Shown here one piece after another: positions 8,833 to 16,409 of a stretch of DNA of 64,000 nucleotides (position 1 is its first letter; each line of letters begins with the position of its first letter). Under the pieces are notes generated by a model that worked only from the letters and a program-made list of their open reading frames with translations, was not told the origin of the DNA and searched no databases. The position numbers and the translations under genes are program-made. Origin of the DNA: Pseudodesulfovibrio sp. (GTDB lineage Bacteria > Desulfobacterota > Desulfovibrionia > Desulfovibrionales > Desulfovibrionaceae); assembly GCA_022712855.1 (NCBI GenBank), contig JAFLJT010000310.1, forward strand, positions 1 to 64,000, given 5' to 3'.

Positions 8833-9525
8833 GTGAAAGTGACGGGGTTTGTAAAGTATTTCTTATCAGATAATTTGAACAAGCATACCTTTGCTTTTAC
8901 GGTTGCAGTAGTGATGCTATTAGCAAACATATATCTTACACACTCTCATGGGTTCTCTGTTTTGGCGTTTGATAGTAATTTAAAAGCATTAGGTTATCTG
9001 GATTTAGTTTGTTTTACTCTTTTTTATTCCACCGCCTTAATTGTTGGTAAAATTTTGTTATATCCATTCACTTTGCTGGTTGATAAAGTGAAAGGCCATC
9101 GAGCGTCTTTTGATGAGAGGTTTAAACACTATATATCATATGGGAATTTAGAAAGGGTTGCATTGTTCCAAAGCAATTACGCGGCTTATGCTATTTTGAA
9201 TGACTACAAAATGGAGGTCGCTGTTTTAAATAAAAGGTTGTTCATGGCATTTGTTTTTATGTTGGCATTTGTTGCTGACATTTTCATCATGAAAGAGATG
9301 TCTATTGCTCTAATGCTTTTCAGGGTCTCGAACTGGTTTTTATTAGCTGTCGTTGGGGTGTTGGTTGTCGATGCTGTATATTCTTTTTTAATGTACCATT
9401 ATGAAGATGGCTTTTGGTTGAAAAAGAGATTTTCAATAAAGAACGTTGACCCGGATGTTGGTAGGGCTCTCTTCAATCCTCTTTATGATAGATGCTGCGG
9501 CAATCGAGCCAAAGATTCTGTGTAG
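8833..9525 (+). CDS. Predicted four-helix inner-membrane protein
   Basis: 230 residues starting with GTG at 8833; the ribosome binding site is weak, so the start is uncertain. Hydrophobic stretches near residues 18-38, 53-80, 133-153 and 160-186 indicate four membrane helices in two pairs, with a soluble segment between pairs and a short tail with CC near the end. No family recognised. It begins 40 bases after the NADAR gene on the same strand. Membrane proteins commonly serve as effectors in nucleotide-signalling defence operons, so a role as membrane effector is possible but inferred only from context. Confidence 0.55.
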   Translation: MKVTGFVKYFLSDNLNKHTFAFTVAVVMLLANIYLTHSHGFSVLAFDSNLKALGYLDLVCFTLFYSTALIVGKILLYPFTLLVDKVKGHRASFDERFKHYISYGNLERVALFQSNYAAYAILNDYKMEVAVLNKRLFMAFVFMLAFVADIFIMKEMSIALMLFRVSNWFLLAVVGVLVVDAVYSFLMYHYEDGFWLKKRFSIKNVDPDVGRALFNPLYDRCCGNRAKDSV

Positions 9526-9573
9526 TGAAGGTGGTAAGAAAGTTAGGGCTAGGCATAGTGGGTACTCGCAATA

Positions 9574-9593
9574 GTGGGCCCACAGGTGGGCCC
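9574..9593. repeat. Paired octamer GTGGGCCC, 12-bp phase (element A arm)
   Basis: Two copies of GTGGGCCC start at 9574 and 9586, 12 bp apart, about 100 bp before the att repeat. The same pair with the same phase occurs at 24496/24508 and 28992/29004. Their position suggests integrase arm-binding sites. Confidence 0.5.
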
Positions 9594-9674
9594 TTTAACC
9601 TCATTGAGGCTACTTGAGACTACTTGAAACGACAAAAAGTCCAATTAAAACAGGTGGGGTAAAGTTTTCCGCTT

Positions 9675-9726
9675 GCCTGTCACGCCGGAGGCCGCGAGTT
9701 CGAGTCTCGTCGGCTCCGCCACTAAA
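9675..9726 (+). repeat. att site 1: 3' half of tRNA-Asp(GTC)
   Basis: A 52-base segment beginning at the anticodon loop (CTGTCAC), with T arm, acceptor strand CGGCTCC, discriminator G and CCA. It is identical to 24381-24432. The 5' half of the tRNA is missing, so this is the duplicated 3' end left by an integrase that recombines in the anticodon region, not a functional tRNA gene. It is the junction between elements A and B. Confidence 0.85.
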
Positions 9727-9731
9727 AGATC

Positions 9732-9763
9732 AAGGACTTACATGCAAATGTAAGTCCTTTTTC
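9732..9763 (+). terminator. tRNA-type rho-independent terminator copy
   Basis: AAGGACTTACAT and ATGTAAGTCCTT form a perfect 12-bp stem with loop GCAA, followed by a T-rich tract. It follows the att repeat as the terminator would follow the tRNA-Asp gene. Confidence 0.8.
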
Positions 9764-9781
9764 TTTTGTCTTTTTTATGAG

Positions 9782-9801
9782 GTCCCCACACTAGTCCCCA
9801 C
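9782..9801. repeat. Paired octamer GTCCCCAC, 12-bp phase (element B left arm)
   Basis: GTCCCCAC starts at 9782 and again at 9794. Three copies with the same 12-bp phase sit at the other end of element B (24231, 24243, 24255). The AGTAAGT motif just inside (about 9821-9840) also recurs at the right end. These are candidate integrase arm sites. Confidence 0.55.
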
Positions 9802-9875
9802 AGGAATTGCCGTAATGAGGAGTAAGTGGTAGTAAGCTCATTATCGCCTTATCAACCACTATATGGGAATAACTC

Positions 9876-10361
9876 ATGTCCTCTTTTATGCATGATGAAT
9901 GGCAACAGAATAAAATTGAAGAACTTGAAGGGAAGCTCCGCGAGACAGAGTCCACATTGAACCGGATTGACGGGAAGATGGGCACAATCGAGGAATTTTA
10001 CCGTTCTTCTCAAGCGGATATTACCAGAATCGAGAATCAAGCATCTACCACTCGGGACCGCTTAGATGACCACCGAACAGAAACATCCGGTAAGTTGACC
10101 ATTGTTCAGAGTCAGATTTCTGGGATAGTTATGAAAAATTCTTTAGCCTCTGTAGTTGTTGGAGTGATGATTGCTCTTGCTGCGGTGGTGATTGTATACA
10201 TGTACGTTGACACAAAATATCAACATCTAGACACAGAGAATCGGCGTATTGAAAAGAGTATAGATGATCAGGGTGAGGAATTCGGTGAAAAACTGGATGC
10301 ATTGGAAGATAAGTTGAAGGAAATCCAGAAGCAGAGGGAGCTCAAGAATGTTCAGTCATAA
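9876..10361 (+). CDS. Coiled-coil protein with one membrane helix
   Basis: 161 residues. Residues 1-85 are a charged heptad-rich coiled coil (KIEELEGKLRETESTLNRI and on), followed by one hydrophobic helix near residues 90-112 (SVVVGVMIALAAVVIVYMYV), then a second coiled coil to the end. There is no enzyme motif. The gene overlaps the start of the Beta-protein gene by 14 bases, so the two are one operon. A membrane-anchored sensor or scaffold role next to the Beta/sce7726 pair is possible; this is context inference. First gene inside the left end of element B. Confidence 0.6.
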   Translation: MSSFMHDEWQQNKIEELEGKLRETESTLNRIDGKMGTIEEFYRSSQADITRIENQASTTRDRLDDHRTETSGKLTIVQSQISGIVMKNSLASVVVGVMIALAAVVIVYMYVDTKYQHLDTENRRIEKSIDDQGEEFGEKLDALEDKLKEIQKQRELKNVQS

Positions 10362-11427
10362 TCACTACGTCCCGATGTTGAAGCTTAAAATGGGTGAAGT
10401 TCGTGCTTTGGAACATCTTGCACCTGAAGATAAAGATAATTTGACTCCTTTATTCGAAATAACTCCAGTGCCATGGGATTATTCAGAGGATGTGCCAGCC
10501 AAAACCCTCGATCAGCATCTTAGTAAAGTCGTCATTAATTTGAAGAAGTGTGGGTTGCCACGTGCTTTCTTTCTTGATTTTAAATACGTTGAGCAGGAAA
10601 TGCCAGGCGCTGCAGTATGTCCAATGCTTGGAATCTTTTCCGCAGCCCAAGCAGAAGGGATGACCCCTATCCCTGTCGTAGGTATCAATAGATCAGAAGA
10701 TTATCTTAAGCGAGTAGAAGCGATAGCTTTGTCTGCCGGATGTGTGTGCATTCGACTAGAAGGAGATGATTTTGATAGCGATGATTATGGGGACAAAGTA
10801 CTTGAACTGGCTGATCGATATAAGTGTGAACCAGGCCAGACTGATTTAATTATTGATATGGGCCAAATCCCGACAAATGGACTTTCCCCATTCGTAGTAG
10901 GACTGAAAAATATTATTAGGTTTTTCCCTAAGCTGGGAGAGTGGCGCACGTTGACTGTCGCCTCCTCGTCCTTCCCCGATAGCTTATCTTCTTTTCAAGC
11001 TAATACAGCTGAAGCTACCCCTAGGGCTGAATATGACCTATGGCTTCGTTTGATAGGTGGAAGTACTACGCTCAAACGGAAGCCCGCTTTTGGCGACTAT
11101 GCAGTAGCTTCTCCCGCTCCTTTTGATATGGATCCGCGTATGATGAGCCTTGGAGCCAAGATTAAATATACTCTAGATGAAGCTTGGTTGATAGTTAAAG
11201 GGCGAGGAATATCAAAGGGGGGCTCTAAACAATTCCACGGCCTGGCAGAATATATTGCCAACCGAGATGAGTTCAAAGGAGCCGAATTTTGCTACGGAGA
11301 TAAGTATATAGCCGATTGTGCTATAAAAGAATGCGGTCCCGGGAACCAGACGACTTGGGTGACCGTTGGAATGAACCACCACTTCGCCTTGGTTTCAAGG
11401 CAAGTTGCCGATCTGGACGACGCTTAA
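10348..11427 (+). CDS. Beta family protein (T4 Beta / sce7725-like)
   Basis: 359 residues. It begins HNHYVPMLKLKMGEVRALEHL and has LTPLFEITPVPWD near residue 35, the usual opening of the Beta_protein family (YVP-K-GE-AL, then P-EI). Further marks are FFLDFKY, a long alpha/beta middle part, and a C-terminal block ending in TWVTVGMNHHFALV. Members are found in T4-like phages and bacterial islands; their biochemical function is not established. It is preceded by a coiled-coil membrane protein (14-base overlap), and its 3' end overlaps the opposing sce7726-like nuclease gene by 107 bases. Pairing of these two families suggests a two-component conflict system. Confidence 0.7.
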   Translation: MFSHNHYVPMLKLKMGEVRALEHLAPEDKDNLTPLFEITPVPWDYSEDVPAKTLDQHLSKVVINLKKCGLPRAFFLDFKYVEQEMPGAAVCPMLGIFSAAQAEGMTPIPVVGINRSEDYLKRVEAIALSAGCVCIRLEGDDFDSDDYGDKVLELADRYKCEPGQTDLIIDMGQIPTNGLSPFVVGLKNIIRFFPKLGEWRTLTVASSSFPDSLSSFQANTAEATPRAEYDLWLRLIGGSTTLKRKPAFGDYAVASPAPFDMDPRMMSLGAKIKYTLDEAWLIVKGRGISKGGSKQFHGLAEYIANRDEFKGAEFCYGDKYIADCAIKECGPGNQTTWVTVGMNHHFALVSRQVADLDDA

Positions 11428-11962
11428 GGGCGCTGCGAACGATATGGCTGAGCTCTTCTCTGGTGAAGTGCTCTGCCAGCTTCTCCCAGAGTATACGGCG
11501 TGGCTTATTGCTCATTCCTTTTTCAAGGCCATGGGCCTCGAGGGTAAGAAGGGCTTCGCGGCGCCATAGAAGTTGGGCAAGGCTATAGAGGTCAATTTCT
11601 GGGTTTGCCTTTGGCTTACGGATGACCTTAGTGTAGGTCCTTCCTCGGGATTCCTTGGCCCGGACAACTCCCCACCATGTTGGGATTATCTCTAAAGCTG
11701 CTTCAATGTGTTTTTCGCCAACGACGAGTGTCGTGTAGTCGAGCACTTTGTTATATGCTTTTATCTGGTGCGGGAGGCGATCGAGGGTGTCGGAGTCGCT
11801 TTTTAGTTCATAGCCGTGCAGATGCCCATTCACCACGGCAATGTCGATGCGCACTTCGCCCTGGCATAGGCAGAACTCGTGCAGTACTTTCGACTCTCCG
11901 TCGGAATAAAAAGACCGCAACTCTTTTGAGTCAACGGCCTGGCGGACATCAGCTTCTCGCAT
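11321..11962 (-). CDS. sce7726-family protein, PD-(D/E)xK nuclease-like
   Basis: 213 residues. Near residues 36-60 the sequence RIDIAVVNGHLHGYELKSDSD gives Asp, then ExK, the pattern of PD-(D/E)xK nucleases. It is followed by a helix (DRLPHQIKAYNKVLDY) and the strand TTLVVGEKH, as in the sce7726 family. The basic C-terminus (ALKRRPDRQLALKPRRSGG) may bind nucleic acid; it is encoded in the 107 bases that overlap the Beta-protein gene on the other strand. The start ATG at 11962 has a strong GGAGGGGAAGG site. A 7-bp dyad lies just upstream. Nuclease activity is inferred from the motif. Confidence 0.7.
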   Translation of the reverse strand: MREADVRQAVDSKELRSFYSDGESKVLHEFCLCQGEVRIDIAVVNGHLHGYELKSDSDTLDRLPHQIKAYNKVLDYTTLVVGEKHIEAALEIIPTWWGVVRAKESRGRTYTKVIRKPKANPEIDLYSLAQLLWRREALLTLEAHGLEKGMSNKPRRILWEKLAEHFTREELSHIVRSALKRRPDRQLALKPRRSGGSFQRSPKSSGSRDRILL

Positions 11963-11983
11963 ACCTTCCCCTCCACAGTTGTC

Positions 11984-12000
11984 GGTTACATTTTGTAACC
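11984..12000. promoter_or_regulatory. Dyad GGTTACA-TTT-TGTAACC upstream of sce7726-like gene
   Basis: A perfect 7-bp inverted repeat with a 3-base spacer, 22 bases upstream of the sce7726-like start codon. The placement fits an operator. The cognate regulator is unknown. Confidence 0.45.
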
Positions 12001-12183
12001 TTCCTATCCTATTCTCTAGACTTTTTCCTAGTCTGGGTCAATATATTGGCCGGAGCTCTGTAGTGCCTTAGACTTCCAAGAGAAACGTCTTAGTGATCAT
12101 TGGACCATTAGATGATTGGCTGTCTTTGTGTGCAGCATGGAACGGCACAAAAAGGTCTTAAAGGGCTAAGATTGCAAAAGATA

Positions 12184-12211
12184 TTGACAGCCCTGTAGCG
12201 CGTGGTAATCT
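12184..12211 (+). promoter_or_regulatory. Probable sigma-70 promoter of the Zn-ribbon gene
   Basis: TTGACA at 12184-12189 and TAATCT at 12206-12211, 16 bases apart. The next gene starts at 12233 with AGGAG in front. Confidence 0.5.
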
Positions 12212-12232
12212 CCCAGACAAAAGGAGCCTTAT

Positions 12233-12826
12233 ATGGTTGAAATAAAAATATCTGAAGATTGCATCAAATGTGGCGCGGAGTTGTCTAATCAGGTGACGTT
12301 AAATACCCATCTCTCTGAGGGGTATCCCGACGTATGGAGGCCAGCCGGTCACTACGTAAAGCATCTCGAGCAATATCCTGTTTGGCACCATGGAGGATTT
12401 TGTGGGGTATCAGGTCCCTACTTGAACTTGTCTTGCAATGAGTGCGGTGCAGAATACACGCTGAAGACCGGGCCGATAAGTCTATACTGTGAAGATCAAG
12501 ACATCGATGACGTTGATGAAGAGCTGCTGGATGCTGAGAGAAAGCAAAGAACAAAGGAGACTTCCTTCCTTTCTTGGTTGAAGTCTCAGCGCGGTCGCGG
12601 GGATTGTGTGGGAGATTTTTCTTTTGATTGTTTCTATGCCGAGGACCAGCCACGGGGGACCAAGCAGAGGAGTTACAGGGATTATCCATCATGGCCTAAA
12701 CGAGCATCAAGTTATAGGGAGTGGATGAAGTTCCTAAATAAGAAGAATGCTCATGGCAGTGCCATCACAGCGTTCAAGATTGCGTGGAGCGAATACAACT
12801 ATTTGAGAAACCCTGATGAGAGATAG
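12233..12826 (+). CDS. Zinc-ribbon protein with C-terminal YozE SAM-like domain
   Basis: 197 residues. The N-terminal half holds two cysteine pairs, CIKCG (16-20) and CNECG (about 69-73), with GGFCGVSGPYLNLSC before the second; this looks like a zinc ribbon. The C-terminal half (about 113-190) runs SFLSWLKSQRGRGDCVGDFSFD ... SYREWMKFL ... AFKIAWSEY. That matches the YozE SAM-like pattern: F-x-WL, GD-x-x-D, Y-x-x-YL, A-x-x-x-AW-x-Y. Such proteins occur as lone genes in accessory DNA and their function is unknown. A dedicated promoter lies upstream. The next gene on the strand, a membrane protein, starts about 80 bases later and may be co-transcribed. Confidence 0.5.
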   Translation: MVEIKISEDCIKCGAELSNQVTLNTHLSEGYPDVWRPAGHYVKHLEQYPVWHHGGFCGVSGPYLNLSCNECGAEYTLKTGPISLYCEDQDIDDVDEELLDAERKQRTKETSFLSWLKSQRGRGDCVGDFSFDCFYAEDQPRGTKQRSYRDYPSWPKRASSYREWMKFLNKKNAHGSAITAFKIAWSEYNYLRNPDER

Positions 12827-12907
12827 CTGTGTTAAATCTTGATGAAGGTCGGGAACATTTTAATATGTGAGGTGTTGATGCGTTGGTTGAAAAGTAGGGT
12901 GGGAAGT

Positions 12908-13465
12908 ATGGGAGACAGCCAAGAAGTGATGATCGAACAGTATAAAATAGGAGCCCATCGCTTAGAGGTTGTTGAAAATCAATCATCGACAGCCGATAAA
13001 CAGTTTATGACTCTTATAGCAATGACTGCTGCGCTGTTTGGGTTTCTTGTCCAGATCAAGCTAAAAGAGAATCCTGATATTGCCTTGAAGGGGTTTGTAT
13101 ACGCCTCTGGGATTGAAACTCTTGTGGCAGGAACTTGGTTTATGAAAGCGCGGGGCTACAGACACAAGATTGAAATGTTGAAGGAGAAGCTTGCTGAAAT
13201 GGAAAATCGGTTTGTCTTGAGTCCTATCTCTGATGAAATTGAAGGGTGCAGATTGCTATTTGAGAAATCGAAAAAACTAATATTGTCGCCAGAAAGTACG
13301 TTGCTCCAATTCTTCATATTTTTTGGATTCCTGTCTCTATGGGCAAATCTCGCCTATGGTGCATTGGGTAATTTGGCTATGTGTTTGGTACTAATCGGGA
13401 TGTGTGTTTACGCTATTGTTGATGGTCGAAAAGGAAAAAGGAATAAGACGGAACAGCCAGAATAA
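12908..13465 (+). CDS. Predicted membrane protein with cytoplasmic coiled coil
   Basis: 185 residues from ATG 12908, chosen for the GGGTGGGAAG upstream; the frame is open from 12839. It has a membrane-helix pair near residues 33-51 and 58-76, a charged coiled-coil segment (RHKIEMLKEKLAEMENRF), and a second pair near residues 130-172, then a basic tail. The plan (two helices, coiled coil, two helices) resembles small membrane effectors of bacterial conflict systems such as SLATT-type proteins, but no signature proves this. It sits between the Zn-ribbon gene and the oppositely oriented cyclase/nuclease pair, whose last stop is only 12 bases away. Confidence 0.5.
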   Translation: MGDSQEVMIEQYKIGAHRLEVVENQSSTADKQFMTLIAMTAALFGFLVQIKLKENPDIALKGFVYASGIETLVAGTWFMKARGYRHKIEMLKEKLAEMENRFVLSPISDEIEGCRLLFEKSKKLILSPESTLLQFFIFFGFLSLWANLAYGALGNLAMCLVLIGMCVYAIVDGRKGKRNKTEQPE

Positions 13466-13476
13466 GTGGTGCGAAA

Positions 13477-14322
13477 CTACTCCTCGTCGTCGTAGTAGTT
13501 GGCCCACCACTCAGAAGTGTCGGCTCCAACATTGATTACTTCAATTTCATCATAGTTCTCGATCGGGGTCACCAGTGCTGCTACAAGTGGAAATGATTGG
13601 TCCAGAGTTGCCCCTTCGCCATTCCTGTTGTCGCTGCTTGACCCCCATTGCAAGCCTACGGACACAGTCCCGTATGCATTGATATAGATCGTGTCGTGGC
13701 TGATTGATTCAATTGTGACCTCGTGGGTATCTATGTATTCAATTGAATGGTGTGATGCTAGCTCATCTAATGCCATATCTGTTTCAAATAGCATGGCATC
13801 GACTACTTCTTTGTCCACGATCTCCTCAGATAGTTTTGTGGCGACCTTTGCTCGACATTCATTGAGTATTTCAAAAAAGTTGGCCAAAGAGCTAAAGGCC
13901 TCAAGTGCGACTACATCTTCTTTGTCGTCGATTTTGAAAGTCTTCTCCGTTATGTGGGTGTATTTGGATAGAGCTTCGATCTGCTCAACTATGCACTTTT
14001 TGGTGTGTTGGAGAGGCACTCCTAACTTTTCCTCAATATATTCAGTTTCTAGACCCCCGTGCATTGCATAGAAAATTCGTTGTGCTCTCGTAGGCTTGTT
14101 TTTGATAGGGGTCATGTCTTTGTACCAAGGACATTTTAATACGCCCTCGGTTGGGGCTAGCCTGTGCAGGACATTGCTTATTAGTTCTCGAGCACTGTAT
14201 GCGAAGTTGCTCAACCTTAGGACATTGTCAGTATCATTAAGGTTGGCTTGAACAGCTTCGAAGAGTTCTCGTTCAAAGTCATTTTTGAGCTGGGAGTTAA
14301 TTGTCTCAATGTATTCATTCAT
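13477..14322 (-). CDS. Possible pPIWI-associated-nuclease-like protein, partner of the cyclase-like gene
   Basis: 281 residues. The part VLRLSNFAYSARELISNVLHRLAP, then CPWYKD and PTRAQRIFYAMHGGL (about residues 34-91) resembles proteins annotated as predicted pPIWI-associating nucleases. I recall this pattern but cannot check it. The C-terminal third is beta-rich and acidic (IYINAYGTVSVGLQWGS) and ends in DDEE. The start overlaps the stop of the cyclase-like gene (ATGA), so the two are translated together. The pair could be a sensor/effector unit. Nuclease activity is not proven by visible catalytic residues. Confidence 0.45.
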   Translation of the reverse strand: MNEYIETINSQLKNDFERELFEAVQANLNDTDNVLRLSNFAYSARELISNVLHRLAPTEGVLKCPWYKDMTPIKNKPTRAQRIFYAMHGGLETEYIEEKLGVPLQHTKKCIVEQIEALSKYTHITEKTFKIDDKEDVVALEAFSSLANFFEILNECRAKVATKLSEEIVDKEVVDAMLFETDMALDELASHHSIEYIDTHEVTIESISHDTIYINAYGTVSVGLQWGSSSDNRNGEGATLDQSFPLVAALVTPIENYDEIEVINVGADTSEWWANYYDDEE

Positions 14323-15167
14323 TTCTTGGTAAGGTCAGATAAGGTTCGGGCCGGAAATGGCTGTTTCAAAACCTGACTGAGGGCGATAGCCTCATCGCAT
14401 TTGACCAACACCTGATCAAGCTCTTCATTATAGTGATCAAATTTTGCCATAACCGAGATATTACTTTCACTGATATACTCTCTGACCTTGGCTCGTAAAT
14501 ATTCTACATCGGATTGAATGGCGCGAATACCTTCTGCGGCTTCTTCGTTAAAAGCCATCCCATTCATGAGCAGTTCAAAAATCTTCCATGGAGAGATGAC
14601 TGCTTCGTTTTCGATTCGTTTAATAAATCTGTTGGCAATTTTCTTGGCGCATTGATCGCTACAGTTGTCTAAATCATCCAAGACTCTTTCATCGAGTTTG
14701 ACATATGGAGTGTTTCTTTCTTCTTCGTATTTCTTAAATGCGTCCGCGGTAAGTTCTTTCTTGCATACACGATGGAAGCCTGTACCAAAGAAGTAATCTT
14801 CTTCGTGATAGATTGTACCCTTGTCGATGTATCCCCTACACATGATGCCTTTCTTCATCATTTTGAAGACGACTTGTTTGGTGTAGTCGATGATATGTAC
14901 AAGTCCAGATGGCGACACTTCACAAGAGGCTAGAGTGGAATCCGAACACTGGGTAATCCGAAAAGACAAATCGGTCTCAATGTGTTCAGATTCTGGACAT
15001 ATAGGCCTGTAGTGTTTCAGCTCTTCGGCAAATTTTAAATTTCCCAAGTCCCTCAGTATTCCTTTGATCTCGCCAATAGAAACTTCGCCATTTTCTGCTT
15101 TGGTTATCAAACTTTTAAAGCCGAGAATGTCTATGAAGGCGATATACTTTGTTTTGAATTCGGTCAT
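14319..15167 (-). CDS. Class III nucleotidyl-cyclase-like protein
   Basis: 282 residues. Three features match the class III cyclase/GGDEF palm fold. The opening strand is YIAFIDILGF with Asp13. A second acidic strand is ITQCSDSTLAS with Asp76, where cyclases carry their second metal-binding Asp. The block MCRGYIDKGTIYHEE (about 109-123) resembles the RGGI-x-x-G segment. The C-terminal 100 residues are helical. No N-terminal sensor is attached. It overlaps the downstream gene by four bases (ATGA). Either it makes a cyclic nucleotide or related signal for the partner, as in Pycsar/CBASS logic, or it is a catalytically dead sensor. No known effector of those systems is recognisable next to it. 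Confidence 0.55.
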   Translation of the reverse strand: MTEFKTKYIAFIDILGFKSLITKAENGEVSIGEIKGILRDLGNLKFAEELKHYRPICPESEHIETDLSFRITQCSDSTLASCEVSPSGLVHIIDYTKQVVFKMMKKGIMCRGYIDKGTIYHEEDYFFGTGFHRVCKKELTADAFKKYEEERNTPYVKLDERVLDDLDNCSDQCAKKIANRFIKRIENEAVISPWKIFELLMNGMAFNEEAAEGIRAIQSDVEYLRAKVREYISESNISVMAKFDHYNEELDQVLVKCDEAIALSQVLKQPFPARTLSDLTKK

Positions 15168-15281
15168 GGGTTAGTTCTTCTTGATATATGCTATCTACTC
15201 TGGCGGACATTTTTGTTGCGACAAGGGTATCAAACTCACTAGGGTAGTTGTTAAAAAACTGTCAAAAACGAAAGGGTGTCT

Positions 15282-16064
15282 TTATTGAGAGTCGTTCTGA
15301 CTCGGCTCCGTCTCCGGCCAAGTCTCTTGACTGAACTTTTCTATAGCGGGCAACATGCTTTCAACTAGTTCCTTTGACTGAAAAAACATGAATCTAGATA
15401 GTGAAGATTCTTCCTTGGCAGCGACCCTGTTGATCGCTTTTTCAAATCCTTCCATTGATCCAAATAATTCTTTGACCTGATCAATATTTTTACTGATTGA
15501 GCTGTTTGCTTCGGTGAGGTTGTGGAGCGCTAAGAAGAATGCCAACGCGGTGTCTTCTTTGGTGCCATCTGGTACACTTCCCGTTCTGCCGTTGTCCCAG
15601 ATTCGAGTGTACAATGCGCTCATCTTTTGGGCATTAATATCCTTACTGGGGCGTTCCTTGTTGCTATTCTTTTTCTCAAGCTCTTCGCCAAGCTCATTAA
15701 GCTTCGATGTATATGTCTGTAAGGCTTCAAAGTTTCTGAATTTTTTAAATTCATCAAGCCGAGGATAGTGTTTCATTTTAAAGTGTCCCTTTGCCAAAAC
15801 GGCAGTGGCCACCATCAGTTTTGAAACATGGTTTTCAAGACGCTTTTTCAAATGGATGGACCACTTTCGTTTGCCTAGCGCACATTCCATCAGTATTTTT
15901 GTCTTGGTGCATTCTTCGGCGCACAAGATGAAGATTGCTTTGGCTCTTGGGAACCTGTTGGCATCAAACAAAACGCTCGCATCAAAGAGCATGTCCTGAG
16001 CATTTTCTAATGCCAAAAATGCACTTACCATGAGATTTTTTGCGAGTTTCTTTTTTACCTTCAT
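15282..16064 (-). CDS. AbiV-family abortive infection protein (HEPN)
   Basis: 260 residues, all helical. The N-terminal part ENAQDMLFDASVLFDANRFP, then RAKAIFILCAEECTKTKIL matches the AbiV HEPN pattern (N-A-x-x-L-x-x-D-A, yPRA-x-x-l, EE-x-x-K). AbiV blocks phage production in Lactococcus by interfering with translation; HEPN proteins are commonly RNA-binding or RNases. The start ATG at 16064 follows AGGAGCTC. It stands alone, with 114 bases to the cyclase-like gene downstream. This is one more defence-type cargo gene of element B. The RNase motif of catalytic HEPN proteins (Rx4-6H) is not clear here. Confidence 0.7.
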   Translation of the reverse strand: MKVKKKLAKNLMVSAFLALENAQDMLFDASVLFDANRFPRAKAIFILCAEECTKTKILMECALGKRKWSIHLKKRLENHVSKLMVATAVLAKGHFKMKHYPRLDEFKKFRNFEALQTYTSKLNELGEELEKKNSNKERPSKDINAQKMSALYTRIWDNGRTGSVPDGTKEDTALAFFLALHNLTEANSSISKNIDQVKELFGSMEGFEKAINRVAAKEESSLSRFMFFQSKELVESMLPAIEKFSQETWPETEPSQNDSQ

Positions 16065-16139
16065 CTCTGAGCTCCTATAGGAACAAATCTCAGGCCGGTA
16101 TAGCCTCGGAGTTTATTGGCAACCGATTATGAAGGACTA

Positions 16140-16373
16140 TTAGAATTCTCGAGGAAGGAGGCCGTTGTCCAGACGCTCTGGTTCTTCGATGCCGTGGTCC
16201 TCAAGGTGTTTCAGTATGCGATCCTCATAGTGAGGGGCCCAGCCGTCATGGTTACCGTCATAGCAGCTCCGGCATGCCATCATGTTGTAGCCTTGGCATT
16301 TTCTGCCGTCGTACTGATGGTCACTGAATTGAAACTCATTGCCACAGATATCACATCTCTCCATATACGGCAT
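16140..16373 (-). CDS. Small zinc-binding-type protein
   Basis: 77 residues from ATG 16373, which follows GAGGT; a GTG four codons upstream is possible. CDICG near the N-terminus, then a single Cys (CQGYNM) and CRSC with nearby His form a likely one- or two-site zinc knuckle. The tail is acidic with RILKHLEDHGI. No family recognised, but the cysteine spacing and clean start argue for a real gene. It lies 24 bases upstream of nothing on its strand and between the AbiV gene and the ion-channel gene. Confidence 0.5.
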   Translation of the reverse strand: MPYMERCDICGNEFQFSDHQYDGRKCQGYNMMACRSCYDGNHDGWAPHYEDRILKHLEDHGIEEPERLDNGLLPREF

Positions 16374-16409
16374 GTGCGACCTCACGAATAGAAAGGTTGA
16401 TTGTATGGG

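Larger units (their letters stand above)
1..9726. mobile_element. Element A, right part of a tRNA-Asp-integrated element with defence cargo
   Basis: Integrated element whose left end lies outside the window. It starts with an integrase and excisionase running leftward off the edge, followed by a replication-initiator-like gene, a Gabija-like pair and a PRTase/NADAR/membrane operon. It ends at the first copy of the tRNA-Asp 3' half. No virion structural or conjugation genes are visible, so it is either a satellite-like or mobilisable element whose remaining genes lie outside, or a minimal element. Seen: gene content and the att repeat. Inferred: element limits and mobility. Confidence 0.65.

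Noticed and set aside
9675..9726. tRNA-Asp gene call at the att copies
   Set aside because: Only the sequence from the anticodon loop to CCA is present at 9675, 24381 and 29093; the D arm and 5' acceptor strand are missing, so these are att duplications.
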